From positions 1 through 64,000 of the forward strand of contig NZ_PZYZ01000002.1 in the NCBI RefSeq assembly GCF_003047295.1: a stretch of DNA of 64,000 nt, written 5' to 3'. Both the position numbers and the translations under genes were made by a program. Position 1 is the first letter of the stretch. Every line of letters begins with the position of its first letter. Origin of the DNA: Nocardioides sediminis (GTDB lineage: Bacteria > Actinomycetota > Actinomycetes > Propionibacteriales > Nocardioidaceae). The notes under the pieces were generated by a model. The model was not told the origin of the DNA. It saw nothing but the letters and a program-made list of their open reading frames with translations, and did not search any database. This document shows positions 37,731-46,713 of the stretch, piece by piece.

Positions 37731-38407
37731 CGCCAGTCGACGGGGGACCCACCCTGTTCCACGAGCTGCCGGTCGACCCGGGAGAACGGCCGCGACCCGA
37801 AGAAGCCGCGGGAGGCCGAGAGCGGTGAGGGGTGGGGAGACTCGACCCACGGGACCGACCCCAGCATCGGCTTGAGCGACTGGGCGTCGCGTCCCCACAG
37901 GATCGCGGCCAGCGGTCCGCCGCGCGCGGCGAGCACGTGGATCGCCCGCTCGGTGACCTCCTCCCAGCCGCGGCCGCGGTGCGACGCGGCCTGTCCGGGC
38001 GCCACCGTGAGCACGCGGTTGAGCAGCATCACGCCCTGGTCGGCCCACGCCGTCAGGTCGCCGTGCGACGCGGGGGCGATGCCCAGGTCGGCCTGCAGCT
38101 CGGTGAAGATGTTGGCCAGCGAGCGCGGCACCGGCCGGACCTCGGGCGCCACGGCGAAGGAGAGCCCGATCGGGTGGCCGGGCGTCGGGTAGGGGTCCTG
38201 GCCGACGACCAGCACACGCACGTCGGCCAGCGGGCGCTGGAACGCGCGGAGCACGTGGTCGCCGTGCGGCAGGTAGCTGCGCCCCGCGGCGATCTCCTCG
38301 CGCAGGAAGCGGCCCATCGCCTCGATCCGGGCCTCCACCGGGGCCAGGGCCTGGGCCCAGTCGTCGGCCACGAGGCCCCGGTCCACCAGTCCCTGCAGGG
38401 TGCTCAT
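37715..38407 (-). CDS. ung: Uracil-DNA glycosylase (family 1)
   Basis: 230 residues. The water-activating motif [19 protein letters not shown] and the DNA-intercalation loop [20 protein letters not shown] are both intact. It excises uracil from DNA in base-excision repair. ATG follows TAGCGT by six bases with no Shine-Dalgarno (leaderless). The 3' end runs into the operator of the dioxygenase gene downstream. Confidence 0.97.
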   Translation of the reverse strand: MSTLQGLVDRGLVADDWAQALAPVEARIEAMGRFLREEIAAGRSYLPHGDHVLRAFQRPLADVRVLVVGQDPYPTPGHPIGLSFAVAPEVRPVPRSLANIFTELQADLGIAPASHGDLTAWADQGVMLLNRVLTVAPGQAASHRGRGWEEVTERAIHVLAARGGPLAAILWGRDAQSLKPMLGSVPWVESPHPSPLSASRGFFGSRPFSRVDRQLVEQGGSPVDWRLPSI

Positions 38408-38424
38408 GCCTCGACGCTAGCGGG

Positions 38425-38437
38425 CCGGTGATTCCGG
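38425..38437. repeat. 13-base copy of the 3951-3963 repeat unit
   Basis: CCGGTGATTCCGG is identical to the end of the nested palindrome between phoU and gpmA. It lies in the 38-base gap between ung and the hydrolase gene. It may be a remnant half of the same repeat family. Confidence 0.5.
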
Positions 38438-38445
38438 ACGGTCCC

Positions 38446-39750
38446 TCAGCCGCCGAGGGCGCGGGACCCTCCCGACCCGTAGCGGCGGGTCGGGTTCGAG
38501 CCGATGGTGTCGGCGGAGGGGGACGCCTCCTTCGGAGCCGGCCTCCGCGTCGTGGTCTTGCGTACGGCGGGCGGCTTCTTCGCCGCCTTCGTGGCCGTCG
38601 CCTTCGTGGCCGTCGCCTTCTTCGCCGACGCCTTCTTCGCCGACGCCTTCTTCCGGGCGGCGCGTGCCGGGGGAGCGTCGGGGCTGGACCACTGCTCGAT
38701 CCACTCGTCCATGACGCGCCAGGTGCTGCCGCGCGCGGCGCGACCCGTGAGCATGCCGAGGTGGCCGCCGGGGACGATCTCGAAGCGCGCCTCGCGCGCG
38801 TGGGTGAGGAGGTCGATCACCGGACGGACGGCACCGACCGGAGCGATGCCGTCGGTGGCGCCAGCGAAGACCAGCACCGGCGCGGTGATGGCCGACAGCT
38901 CGATGGTCCGGTCGCCGATCTCCATCGCCCCGGCGGCCAGCGAGTTGCCCTTGACGAAGCGGTGGTAGAGCTGCCCGAACGTCCGGCCGGGGTAGGCGAT
39001 CATGTTGTCCATGAAGCGGTCGACCGCCTCGAGCTGGGCGAGGTAGTCGGTGTCGTCGAGGTGGGTGAGCACGGCCACCGGCTTGGTGACCACCTTCTGG
39101 ACCGACGCGGCGGTGAACGCCCAGTTGACCAGCGGCTGCGGGATCCCGCCCAGCGCCCGGTAGCCGCGGGTGAGCAGGCCCCGCCCGGCACTGAGGTTGA
39201 GGAGCGGCCGCACCGGCGCCACCAGCGGCACCTTCTTGACGTCGACCGGCGAACCCACGACCGTCAGCGACGCGATCGGCAGGTCGGGCCGGTCGGCCGC
39301 CGTGAGCATGGTGAAGATCCCGCCCAGGCTCCAGCCCACCACGTGCACGGGCCGGCCGCCCGCGTGCGCCGACACCTCTCGGATGGCGGTGGGGAGGACC
39401 TCGTCGACCCAGTGCTCCATCCCGAGGTTGCGGTTGCGGAACGACACCTGGCCGTACTCGACCAGGTAGGTCCGCCGGCCCAGGGCGACGAAGTGCTCCA
39501 CCAGCGAGCAGCCGCGACGCAGGTCGTAGCAGATCGCGGGCGCGGCGAGCGGGGTCACGAGGAGCACCGGGTCGCCGGACTCGTGGACGGTCCCGGCGGG
39601 TCGGTAGTGGTAGACCTCGCGCAGCTCTCCGTCGTCGATGAGGGTCCGGGGCATCGGACGCAGGTCGGCCAGGCCGCCGTACAGCACCTTGTGCGCGACG
39701 TTGCCCGCCGCCGCGACCAGCTGGTCCGGCTTCGGAGGGAGGAGGTCCAT
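38446..39750 (-). CDS. Alpha/beta hydrolase (PhaC-like) with Lys/Ala-rich histone-like tail
   Basis: 434 residues. Residues about 1-350 form an alpha/beta hydrolase resembling PHA synthases; the nucleophile elbow is GWSLGGI (Ser, not the Cys of PhaC), with Asp in AGATDGIAPV and His in PGGHLGML. It is therefore more likely an esterase or depolymerase-like enzyme. The C-terminal about 75 residues contain AKKASAKKASAKKATATK-type repeats like histone H1/actinobacterial HupB tails, coded by near-identical tandem repeats. The tail may bind nucleic acid or polyanions, e.g. at granules (inference). TATCTT lies six bases before the ATG. Confidence 0.8.
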   Translation of the reverse strand: MDLLPPKPDQLVAAAGNVAHKVLYGGLADLRPMPRTLIDDGELREVYHYRPAGTVHESGDPVLLVTPLAAPAICYDLRRGCSLVEHFVALGRRTYLVEYGQVSFRNRNLGMEHWVDEVLPTAIREVSAHAGGRPVHVVGWSLGGIFTMLTAADRPDLPIASLTVVGSPVDVKKVPLVAPVRPLLNLSAGRGLLTRGYRALGGIPQPLVNWAFTAASVQKVVTKPVAVLTHLDDTDYLAQLEAVDRFMDNMIAYPGRTFGQLYHRFVKGNSLAAGAMEIGDRTIELSAITAPVLVFAGATDGIAPVGAVRPVIDLLTHAREARFEIVPGGHLGMLTGRAARGSTWRVMDEWIEQWSSPDAPPARAARKKASAKKASAKKATATKATATKAAKKPPAVRKTTTRRPAPKEASPSADTIGSNPTRRYGSGGSRALGG

Positions 39751-39822
39751 GGGCGAAAGATACGCGGGTACGCCGCCCCGGGGGAGGTTGTGGGCGGACG
39801 GCCGCGACGCTAGACACGAGCC

Positions 39823-41379
39823 ATGAAGTGGAACCTCGCCGCCCTGGGTGCGGCCGCCCTCGCCGGGACGGTGGCCCACGACGTCACGCAGCGTCAGCAC
39901 GCGATCATCCGCAACTTCCCGGTGGCCGGGCACCTGCGCTTCTTCCTGGAGCGCTTCGGCCCGGAGCTGCGGCAGTACATCGTCACCAGCAACGACGAGG
40001 AGAGACCCTTCAGTCGCGACCAACGGCGGTGGATCTACGCCAGCTCCAAGCTGGAGAACAACTACTTCGGGTTCGGCACCGACAACGACATGGAGCGGGT
40101 GGAGGGCTACCCGGTCATCAAGCACCGCACGTTCATGGGCCCGGGTGCGGCGACGCCGCCCCACGCCGACGACGCCATCACGCTGCCCAGCGCCAAGGTG
40201 ATGGGGGCGGCCCGCGGTCGCCGGCACGCCTTCCGGCCGGGCTCGGTCGTCAACATCTCCGGGATGAGCTTCGGCTCCCTGTCGGGCAAGGCCATCGAGG
40301 CGCTCAACACCGGCGCGGCGATGGCGGGGTGCCTGCAGAACACGGGGGAGGGCGCGCTGTCGCCCTACCACCGCAACGGCGGCGACCTCGTCTTCCAGAT
40401 CGGCACCGCCTACTTCGGCTGCCGCGACGAGCACGGCCGGTTCGACCTGCAGCGCCTCGTCGACCTGGTGCAGTCCGCACCGGTGCGTGCCGTGGAGATC
40501 AAGCTCTCCCAGGGGGCCAAGCCGGGACTCGGCGGGATGCTGCCTGGGGAGAAGGTCAACGCCGAGATCGCGGCGATCCGCGGCATCCCCGAGGGCAAGG
40601 ACTGCGCGTCGCCCAGCAGGCACCAGGTCTTCCACGACGTGGACTCGATGCTGGACTTCGTGGAGACGGTGGCCGACGCCACCGGGCTGCCGGTCGGCAT
40701 CAAGTCCGCCGTCGGCAACATGACGCTGTGGGACCAGCTGGTCGAGGAGATGGCCGGCGGTGGCCGGGGCGTCGACTTCGTCAACATCGACGGCGGGGAG
40801 GGTGGTACCGGCGCGGCGCCGATGCTCTTCGCGGACTCGGTCGCCTACCCGTTCCGCATCGGCTTCTCGGAGGTCTACAAGCGCTTCGCCGCCGCGGGGC
40901 TGACCGACGACGTGACCTTCATCGGCGCCGGCAAGCTCGGCATCCCGGAGAACGCGGTGGTGGCCTTCGCCCTCGGTGTCGACATGATCAACGTCGGGCG
41001 CGAGGCGATGCTGTCCATCGGGTGCATCCAGGCCCAGAAGTGCCACACCGACCACTGCCCGGTGGGGATCGCGACCCAGAACCCGCGCTACACGTTCGGC
41101 CTCGACGTCGAGCTCAAGAGCGTCCGCGCCGCCAACTACATCCGCTCCGTGCGGCGGGACCTGATCAAGGTCTCCGAGGCCGTCGGCGTCGTGCACCCCG
41201 GTCTCATCACGCCGTGGGACGTCGACATCCTCACTGGCCACCGCTCGACCGAGCCGCTCCACGACGTCTACGGCTACGAGGACGACTGGGGCGACCTCGG
41301 GCCCGACCTGCGGGCCGCGATCGAGGAGGTCATGACCGCGCAGGGCGAGTCGCCGGAGCCGCGTCCGACCACCCGATGA
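39823..41379 (+). CDS. FMN-binding glutamate synthase family protein
   Basis: 518 residues with one N-terminal hydrophobic helix (AALGAAALAGTVAHD). The GltS-type FMN barrel has NISGMSFGSLSGKAIEALN, EIKLSQGAKPGLGGMLPG and DFVNIDGGEGGTGAAP. The [3Fe-4S] cysteines are in CIQAQKCHTDHCPVG. It lacks the glutaminase domain, so it is not a complete glutamate synthase; stand-alone members have no settled function. ATG follows TAGACA by six bases. Its neighbours do not suggest a pathway. Confidence 0.85.
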   Translation: MKWNLAALGAAALAGTVAHDVTQRQHAIIRNFPVAGHLRFFLERFGPELRQYIVTSNDEERPFSRDQRRWIYASSKLENNYFGFGTDNDMERVEGYPVIKHRTFMGPGAATPPHADDAITLPSAKVMGAARGRRHAFRPGSVVNISGMSFGSLSGKAIEALNTGAAMAGCLQNTGEGALSPYHRNGGDLVFQIGTAYFGCRDEHGRFDLQRLVDLVQSAPVRAVEIKLSQGAKPGLGGMLPGEKVNAEIAAIRGIPEGKDCASPSRHQVFHDVDSMLDFVETVADATGLPVGIKSAVGNMTLWDQLVEEMAGGGRGVDFVNIDGGEGGTGAAPMLFADSVAYPFRIGFSEVYKRFAAAGLTDDVTFIGAGKLGIPENAVVAFALGVDMINVGREAMLSIGCIQAQKCHTDHCPVGIATQNPRYTFGLDVELKSVRAANYIRSVRRDLIKVSEAVGVVHPGLITPWDVDILTGHRSTEPLHDVYGYEDDWGDLGPDLRAAIEEVMTAQGESPEPRPTTR

Positions 41380-41415
41380 CCGGCCCGCACGGCCGGTGCG
41401 GACGGCGTACGACGC

Positions 41416-42855
41416 TCAGCTCTTGCGGGCGGGACGCACCGTCTTGTCGTGCTCGTGCTGCCCGGTGGCGAGCTCGTCGAGGAACTTCCCGGCCCAGGCG
41501 GAGACGTTCCGCTCGACCACGGTCTTGCGCATGGCCCGCATCCGACGGGTCGTCTCGCGCGGCTCAGCCCGGGAGGCGTCGAGGAGCGCCTGCTTGATGC
41601 CGTTGATGTCGTAGGGGTTGACCAGCCACGCCTGGCGCAGCTCGTCGGCGGCCCCGGCGAACTCCGAGAGCACCAGGGCGCCGTCGTCCTCGTAGCGGCA
41701 CGCGACGTACTCCTTGGCGACGAGGTTCATGCCGTCGCGGAAGGGGGTGACGACCATGACGTCGGCGGCCCGGTAGAGCGCCGCCATCTCCTCGCGGGGG
41801 TAGGAGGAGTGCATGTAGTGGATGGCCGGGCGCCCGATCTCGCCCAGGTCGCCGTTGATGCGGCCCACGAGCCGGTCGATCTCGTCACGAAGGATGCGGT
41901 ACTGCTCCACCCGCTCGCGCGAGGGGGTGGCGACCTGCACGAAGACGGCGTCCTCGACGTCGAGCTCGCCCTCGTCGATGAGCTCGCCGAAGGCGCGCAG
42001 CCGCGCGAAGATCCCCTTGGTGTAGTCGAGGCGGTCCACGCCCAGGAACACGGTGCGGGGGCTGCCGAGGGCCTCGCGGATCTCCTTGGCGCGCTCCTGG
42101 ACACCCTCGGAGCGGGCGAGCTCCTCGAAGCCGGCGGAGTCGATAGAGATCGGGAAGGCCGCGGCCTTCACCGTGCGGCCGTCGGGAAGGTAGACGAGGT
42201 CGCGGTGCGTCTTGTGGCCCACACGGTGACGGACGAGCCGCACGAAGTTGCCGGCGCCGCCGGCGAGCTGGAAGCCGATCAGGTCGGCGCCGAGCAGGCC
42301 CTCCAGGATCTGGCGCCGCCAGGGCAGCTGGCTGAACAGCTCGGCCGGGGGGAAGGGGATGTGGAGGTAGAACCCGATGCGCAGGTCGGGACGCAGGTCG
42401 CGCAGCATCTGCGGCACCAGCTGGAGCTGGTAGTCCTGCACCCACACGGTGGCGCCCTCCGCGGCGAACTCGGCGCTCTTCTCGGCGAACCGGCGGTTGA
42501 CCGTGACGTAGGAGTCCCACCACTCGCGGTGGAACTCCGGCTTGGCCACGACGTCGTGGTAGAGCGGCCACAGGGTCCCGTTGGAGAAGCCCTCGTAGAA
42601 CTCCTCGACCTCCTGCGCGCTCAGGTGCACCGGCACGAGCTGGAGCCCGTCCTCGACGAACGGCTCGAGGTCGTCGTCGGGGGCGCCGGGCCACCCGATC
42701 CACGCGCCGTCGTTGGCCCGCATCACCGGCTCGAGGGCCGACACCAGTCCGCCGGGGGAGCGTCGCCAGTCGTTGCTGCCGTCGGGGTTGGTGACGCGGT
42801 CGACGGGGAGCCTGTTGGCGACGATCACGAGGTCGGCGCGGCCGGGAGAAGTCAC
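41416..42855 (-). CDS. otsA: Trehalose-6-phosphate synthase
   Basis: 479 residues of the GT20 family. UDP-glucose/G6P-site motifs are [50 protein letters not shown], and [15 protein letters not shown]. It makes trehalose 6-phosphate, which OtsB (43.9 kb) dephosphorylates. The GTG at 42855 follows TAGGGT by seven bases (leaderless). The stop is directly followed by GCGTCGTACGCC. Confidence 0.96.
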   Translation of the reverse strand: MTSPGRADLVIVANRLPVDRVTNPDGSNDWRRSPGGLVSALEPVMRANDGAWIGWPGAPDDDLEPFVEDGLQLVPVHLSAQEVEEFYEGFSNGTLWPLYHDVVAKPEFHREWWDSYVTVNRRFAEKSAEFAAEGATVWVQDYQLQLVPQMLRDLRPDLRIGFYLHIPFPPAELFSQLPWRRQILEGLLGADLIGFQLAGGAGNFVRLVRHRVGHKTHRDLVYLPDGRTVKAAAFPISIDSAGFEELARSEGVQERAKEIREALGSPRTVFLGVDRLDYTKGIFARLRAFGELIDEGELDVEDAVFVQVATPSRERVEQYRILRDEIDRLVGRINGDLGEIGRPAIHYMHSSYPREEMAALYRAADVMVVTPFRDGMNLVAKEYVACRYEDDGALVLSEFAGAADELRQAWLVNPYDINGIKQALLDASRAEPRETTRRMRAMRKTVVERNVSAWAGKFLDELATGQHEHDKTVRPARKS

Positions 42856-43009
42856 GTGGATCACCCTAGCGAGCCGCGCAGCACCCCTGCGGGGGGTCGT
42901 TACTGCACCCTCTCGCGAGAAGCCTCCGCGACTCGCCGAGGGCGAATGACATCGTTGTGGTTCCTCGCCTACAGTGGTGCCACACCAGTTCTTCGAAGGG
43001 GAGACCGAC

Positions 43010-43318
43010 ATGGCCGACGCCGTCCAGCACTCCGGTGCGCACGAGCCGGGTCACGAGGCCGACGCGCCGGGCCTGTCCCGCCGCGACAGCGAGATCCTCG
43101 AGTTCGAGCGCCACTGGTGGAAGTACGCCGGGGCCAAGGAGCAGGCGGTGCGGGAGAAGTTCGACATGTCCTCGACCCGCTACTACCAGGTGCTCAACGC
43201 CCTCATCGACCGTCCCGAGGCGCTGGAGGCCGACCCGCTGCTGGTCCGCCGGCTGCGCCGCCTCCGGGCCTCGCGCCAGCGCCAGCGCTCGGCCCGTCGC
43301 CTCGGCTTCGAGGTCTGA
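43010..43318 (+). CDS. DUF3263 protein
   Basis: 102 residues. The conserved DUF3263 core is [19 protein letters not shown] followed by a helix-turn-helix-like segment [20 protein letters not shown]. The domain is actinobacterial and of unknown role; the HTH look suggests DNA binding. The C-terminus is Arg-rich. An AAGGGGA sequence eight bases before the ATG gives a leadered start, with TACAGT at 42970-42975 as a possible -10. It precedes the LytR_C gene by eight bases. Confidence 0.85.
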   Translation: MADAVQHSGAHEPGHEADAPGLSRRDSEILEFERHWWKYAGAKEQAVREKFDMSSTRYYQVLNALIDRPEALEADPLLVRRLRRLRASRQRQRSARRLGFEV

Positions 43319-43326
43319 GGAGACCC

Positions 43327-43884
43327 ATGACCGCCTCTTCCCCGTTCCGGTCCCTCCGTTCCCGGCGCCGTGACCCCCTGCTGCGCCCGCACCGCGACGA
43401 GCGTGGCGTGGCGTTCCCCTCGCCGGTGGTGATGCTCAGCATCATCGCCGTGGCCATGGCCGGATTCGCGTTCGTCGCCACCGCCGACGACGAGCCGACC
43501 GAGCGGCGCATCACCACCGCGTCCGCCCCCGCGGTCACCGAGACGCCGACCCCCGAGCCCGTGGTGCCGACGACCCCGGCCCCGACCAAGAAGCCGAAGC
43601 CGCAGGTCAAGCGCGGTGAGGTCTACGTCGAGGTCTTCAACAACTCCGGCATCCCCGGTTTGGCCGCCGGCACCGCCGCCAAGGCCACGCAGGTGGGCTG
43701 GCAGGTCGTGGGCGAGGACAACTGGATGGGCTCCATCCCGGCCTCCACCGTCTACTACCCGCCCCGGCTCCGGGCCGCGGCCAAGCTGCTGGCCCTCGAC
43801 CTGGGCATCCAGCGGACCATGCCGGCCGTCGACCCGATGAAGATGGACCGGCTGACGATCGTCCTGACCGCCGACGCGGCCTGA
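43327..43884 (+). CDS. Membrane-anchored LytR C-terminal-domain protein
   Basis: 185 residues: a basic cytoplasmic N-terminus, one membrane helix (VVMLSIIAVAMAGFAFVA), a Thr/Pro-rich linker (TPTPEPVVPTTPAPTKKPKP) and a LytR_C domain (EVYVEVFNNSGIPGLAAGTA). The domain should be outside the membrane, near the cell wall; its function is not known. Probably co-transcribed with the DUF3263 gene. Confidence 0.87.
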   Translation: MTASSPFRSLRSRRRDPLLRPHRDERGVAFPSPVVMLSIIAVAMAGFAFVATADDEPTERRITTASAPAVTETPTPEPVVPTTPAPTKKPKPQVKRGEVYVEVFNNSGIPGLAAGTAAKATQVGWQVVGEDNWMGSIPASTVYYPPRLRAAAKLLALDLGIQRTMPAVDPMKMDRLTIVLTADAA

Positions 43885-43965
43885 GGCGCTGAACGGGATC
43901 CGCAGCCACCCGGAGGGACCGGGCTGGTTGTCCACCGTTCAACCGGTCGTGGTTGGCTGACCGAC

Positions 43966-44805
43966 ATGGAGTTCACCTCTCCCGAGGCGCGCGAGCGCTA
44001 CGACGCCCTGGTCGCCGCCGCCGACCAGGTGGTGGTCGGGCTCGACTTCGACGGCGTGCTCTCACCCATCGTGGACGAGCCGAGCGAGGCCCACATCCAC
44101 GAGGACGCCGCCGAGGTGCTCGTGGCGCTCGGCGACGTCGTCCGTGCCATCGCGGTCGTCACCGGCCGGCCGGCCCGCCAGGCGCTGGCGCTCGGCGGCC
44201 TCGACGAGATCGGCGACGCGATCGGCGACCACGGCAAGCAGCTGTTCATCTTCGGCCAGTACGGCAACGAGCGCTGGTCGTCCACGAGCCGGCGGGTGAT
44301 CTCGCCGCGTCCCCCGCAGGGACTCTCCACCTTCGAGCGCGAGCTCCCCGCCCTGTTGCGACGTGCCGACGCCGCGGAGGCCCACGTGGAGGAGAAGGGG
44401 CTGGCCGTCGCCGTGCACACGCGCCGCCTCGCCGACGCTACCGGCGCCTTCGAGCGGCTGCTCCCCGCGATGCGCGAGCTCGCCGCCCAGCACGGTCTCA
44501 TCGTCGAGCCGGGCCGCAACGTGATCGAGGTCCGCTCGGACGGGATGCACAAGGGGGACGCCGTGCGCACGTTGGTGGAGGAGCAGTCCGCCGGCGGTGT
44601 CCTCTTCGCCGGTGACGACCTGGGCGACGTCGAGGCCTTCGAGGCCGTCGCCGCGCTCCGCGAGACCGGCATGCCGACGCTGCTCGTCGCCGCCGCCTCC
44701 GAGGAGCAGACGGCCCTGGTCCCGCTGGCCGACGTCGTCGTACCGGGTCCGGACGGCGTCCTGGAGCTGCTGCGCGGGCTGACCGCCGACGCCACCGCCT
44801 CCTGA
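43966..44805 (+). CDS. otsB: Trehalose-6-phosphate phosphatase
   Basis: 279 residues of the HAD family. Motif I is VVGLDFDGVLSPIVD with nucleophile Asp, motif II AVVTGR, and motif IV LFAGDDLGDVEAF. It finishes trehalose synthesis begun by OtsA, which is encoded on the other strand with two genes between. Start ATG at 43966; TTGGCT seven bases upstream is a weak candidate -10. Confidence 0.94.
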   Translation: MEFTSPEARERYDALVAAADQVVVGLDFDGVLSPIVDEPSEAHIHEDAAEVLVALGDVVRAIAVVTGRPARQALALGGLDEIGDAIGDHGKQLFIFGQYGNERWSSTSRRVISPRPPQGLSTFERELPALLRRADAAEAHVEEKGLAVAVHTRRLADATGAFERLLPAMRELAAQHGLIVEPGRNVIEVRSDGMHKGDAVRTLVEEQSAGGVLFAGDDLGDVEAFEAVAALRETGMPTLLVAAASEEQTALVPLADVVVPGPDGVLELLRGLTADATAS

Positions 44806-44836
44806 GCGGCCTTCCAGACTTCCCTGAGCAGGCTCC

Positions 44837-44869
44837 CCGGGCACACCAAGGGGCGCTCCGGTGTCCCGG
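44837..44869 (+). terminator. Hairpin after otsB
   Basis: CCGGG-C-ACACC pairs with GGTGT-CCCGG, a ten-base-pair stem with one bulged C and a twelve-base loop, 31 bases after the otsB stop. No U-tract follows. Confidence 0.45.
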
Positions 44870-44883
44870 CGTGCCCGCGTCGC

Positions 44884-44930
44884 CAGCATGTGGACTCGAT
44901 GTGCACATGCTGAGACGACCTGCCTAGGCT
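44884..44930 (+). promoter_or_regulatory. Promoter and inverted repeat ahead of the SAM riboswitch
   Basis: TAGGCT at 44925-44930 is a likely -10, placing the transcript start close to the first riboswitch stem at 44937. Upstream, CAGCATGTG (44884-44892) and CACATGCTG (44904-44912) form a perfect nine-base inverted repeat around the expected -35, suggesting a protein operator in addition to riboswitch control. Confidence 0.5.
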
Positions 44931-44936
44931 TGAGCC

Positions 44937-45068
44937 CTCATCACGAGGGACTGAGGGAACGGCCCGACGACGTCCCGGCAACCGCCACGAACCTCCTTCT
45001 CGCCTGCGAGAAGTCGTGGAAACGGTGCCAATTCCGTCCCGCAGCGAAAGTCGCCCGGGGTAGATGAG
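44937..45068 (+). ncRNA. SAM riboswitch (SAM-I/SAM-IV clan)
   Basis: The core signatures are present in order: P1 CTCATC (44937-44942) with GATGAG (45063-45068), GAGGGACTG, GGCCCGACGACGTCCC, GGCAACC, a long P3 hairpin (CCACGA...TCGTGG with CTTCTCGC/GCGAGAAG inside), GGTGCCAATTCC, and GCGAAAG before AGATGAGA. P1's 3' strand touches the thrC Shine-Dalgarno AAGGAGG (45069-45075), so control of translation initiation is likely; no obvious terminator stem is seen. SAM-I versus SAM-IV was not resolved by eye. Confidence 0.9.
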
Positions 45069-45082
45069 AAGGAGGAGTAGTC

Positions 45083-46360
45083 ATGACTGCTGTTGCAGAG
45101 AACACCGCCACGACCGGCACCGCCCTTCGCGACGGAGCCTTCGGCAACGCCCGGGCCCTGGCCTGCCGCGAGTGCGGCCACGAGGTCGACCTCGGTCCCT
45201 TCTACGCCTGTCCGGAGTGCTTCGGACCCCTCGAGGTCTCCTACGACTTCCCGGCCGTCACCCGCGAGGAGATCGCCGCCGGGCCCCGCAACATCTGGCG
45301 CTACAAGGCGCTGCTGCCCGTGCCCGCCGACATCGAGCAGAGCCCCAACACCGAGCCCGGCTTCACCCGGCTGCTCAAGGCCCACAACCTCGGTCGCGAG
45401 CTCGGCATCGACAACCTGTGGGTCAAGGACGACTCGACCAACCCCACCAACTCCTTCAAGGACCGCGTCGTCGCCTGCGCCCTGAGCGCGGCCCGCGAGC
45501 TCGACGCCAAGGTCTTCGCCTGCCCCTCGACCGGCAACCTGGCCAACGCCGTCGCCGCTGCCGGCGCCCGGGCCGGCATCAAGACCGTCGTCTTCATCCC
45601 GAGCAACCTCGAGAAGCCCAAGCAGGTCAACTCGGCGGTCTACACCGAGAACCTCGTCGCGGTGAACGGCAACTACGACGACGTCAACAAGCTCGCCTCG
45701 GAGATCGCCGGCGAGGAGGAGGGCTGGGCGTTCGTCAACGTCAACGTGCGGCCGTTCTACGCCGAGGGCTCCAAGACCCTGGGGTACGAGATCGCCGAGC
45801 AGCTCGGCTGGCGGCTCCCGGACCAGATCGTCATCCCGGTCGCGTCCGGCTCCCAGCTCACCAAGGTGCACAAGGCGTTCGGCGAGCTGATCCGCCTCGG
45901 CCTCGTCGAGGACAAGCCCTACAAGGTGTACGGCGCGCAGGCCACCGGCTGCTCGCCCGTCTCGGTCGCCTACAAGGCCGGTGTCGACGCGATCCGCCCG
46001 GTCAAGCCCGACACCATCGCCAAGAGCCTGGCGATCGGCAACCCGGCCGACGGCATCTATGTGCTCGACATCTGCCGCGAGACCGGCGGGGCCGTGGAGG
46101 ACATCAGCGACGACGAGGTGCGCGAGGGCATCCTGCTGCTTGCCCGCACGGAGGGCATCTTCACCGAGACCGCCGGCGGCACCACGGTCGGCGTGCTCAA
46201 GAAGCTCGTCGAGAGCGGCGAGCTCGACCCGACCCTGGAGACCGTCGTCATCAACACCGGGATGGGGCTCAAGACCCTCGACGCCGTCTCCGACCACGTC
46301 GGCCCGCGCGCGACCATCGCCCCGTCGTACGGTGCCTTCACCGCCGCCGGCATCGTCTGA
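45083..46360 (+). CDS. thrC: Threonine synthase family PLP enzyme (riboswitch-controlled)
   Basis: 425 residues. An N-terminal Zn-ribbon-like part (CRECGHEVDLGPFYACPECF) precedes the fold-type II PLP core with Lys in NPTNSFKDRVVACAL and phosphate loop PSTGNLANAVAAAGA. By family it makes threonine from O-phosphohomoserine. It lies behind a SAM riboswitch and directly before a CysO-like sulfur carrier, with no hom or thrB nearby. A role in sulfur amino-acid synthesis using the same substrate is therefore a serious alternative (inference). The Shine-Dalgarno AAGGAGG is optimal. Confidence 0.88.
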   Translation: MTAVAENTATTGTALRDGAFGNARALACRECGHEVDLGPFYACPECFGPLEVSYDFPAVTREEIAAGPRNIWRYKALLPVPADIEQSPNTEPGFTRLLKAHNLGRELGIDNLWVKDDSTNPTNSFKDRVVACALSAARELDAKVFACPSTGNLANAVAAAGARAGIKTVVFIPSNLEKPKQVNSAVYTENLVAVNGNYDDVNKLASEIAGEEEGWAFVNVNVRPFYAEGSKTLGYEIAEQLGWRLPDQIVIPVASGSQLTKVHKAFGELIRLGLVEDKPYKVYGAQATGCSPVSVAYKAGVDAIRPVKPDTIAKSLAIGNPADGIYVLDICRETGGAVEDISDDEVREGILLLARTEGIFTETAGGTTVGVLKKLVESGELDPTLETVVINTGMGLKTLDAVSDHVGPRATIAPSYGAFTAAGIV

Positions 46361-46393
46361 CCCCTCCGTCTGACTCGTCCAGGAGAGACATCC

Positions 46394-46669
46394 GTGAGCG
46401 TTTCCGTCCGCATCCCCACCATCCTGCGCACCTACACCGGCGGTGAGTCCGAGGTGAGCGCCTCCGGCGCGACGCTCGCCGAGGTCCTCGACGACCTCGA
46501 CAGCAACTACGCCGGGATCAAGGGCCGCATCCTCGACGAGGCCGGCAGCCTGCGCCGCTTCGTCAACGTCTACGTCGACAACGACGACGTGCGCTTCCTC
46601 GACCACCTCGACACCGCGACGCCCGACGGCACCCAGGTCTCGGTGATCCCGGCGGTCGCCGGCGGCTGA
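46394..46669 (+). CDS. cysO: CysO/ThiS/MoaD-type sulfur carrier protein
   Basis: 91 residues with a ubiquitin-like fold ending in the diglycine needed for thiocarboxylate formation (VIPAVAGG). The opening VRIPTILRTYTGG and the block RRFVNVYVDNDDVRF closely resemble mycobacterial CysO, the carrier that gives sulfur to CysM. It follows thrC by 33 bases and should share the SAM-riboswitch transcript. The mycobacterial partners mec and cysM are not beside it here. The GTG has AGGAGAG upstream. Confidence 0.9.
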   Translation: MSVSVRIPTILRTYTGGESEVSASGATLAEVLDDLDSNYAGIKGRILDEAGSLRRFVNVYVDNDDVRFLDHLDTATPDGTQVSVIPAVAGG

Positions 46670-46713
46670 GCCGGGCCGGAGGCGTACGGCGGGTCCCCGT
46701 GCGATGAGCCGCG

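Noticed and set aside
38575..38660. Short tandem repeats as a CRISPR or VNTR locus
   Set aside because: They encode the in-frame Lys/Ala tail of the hydrolase; there are no spacers of even length.
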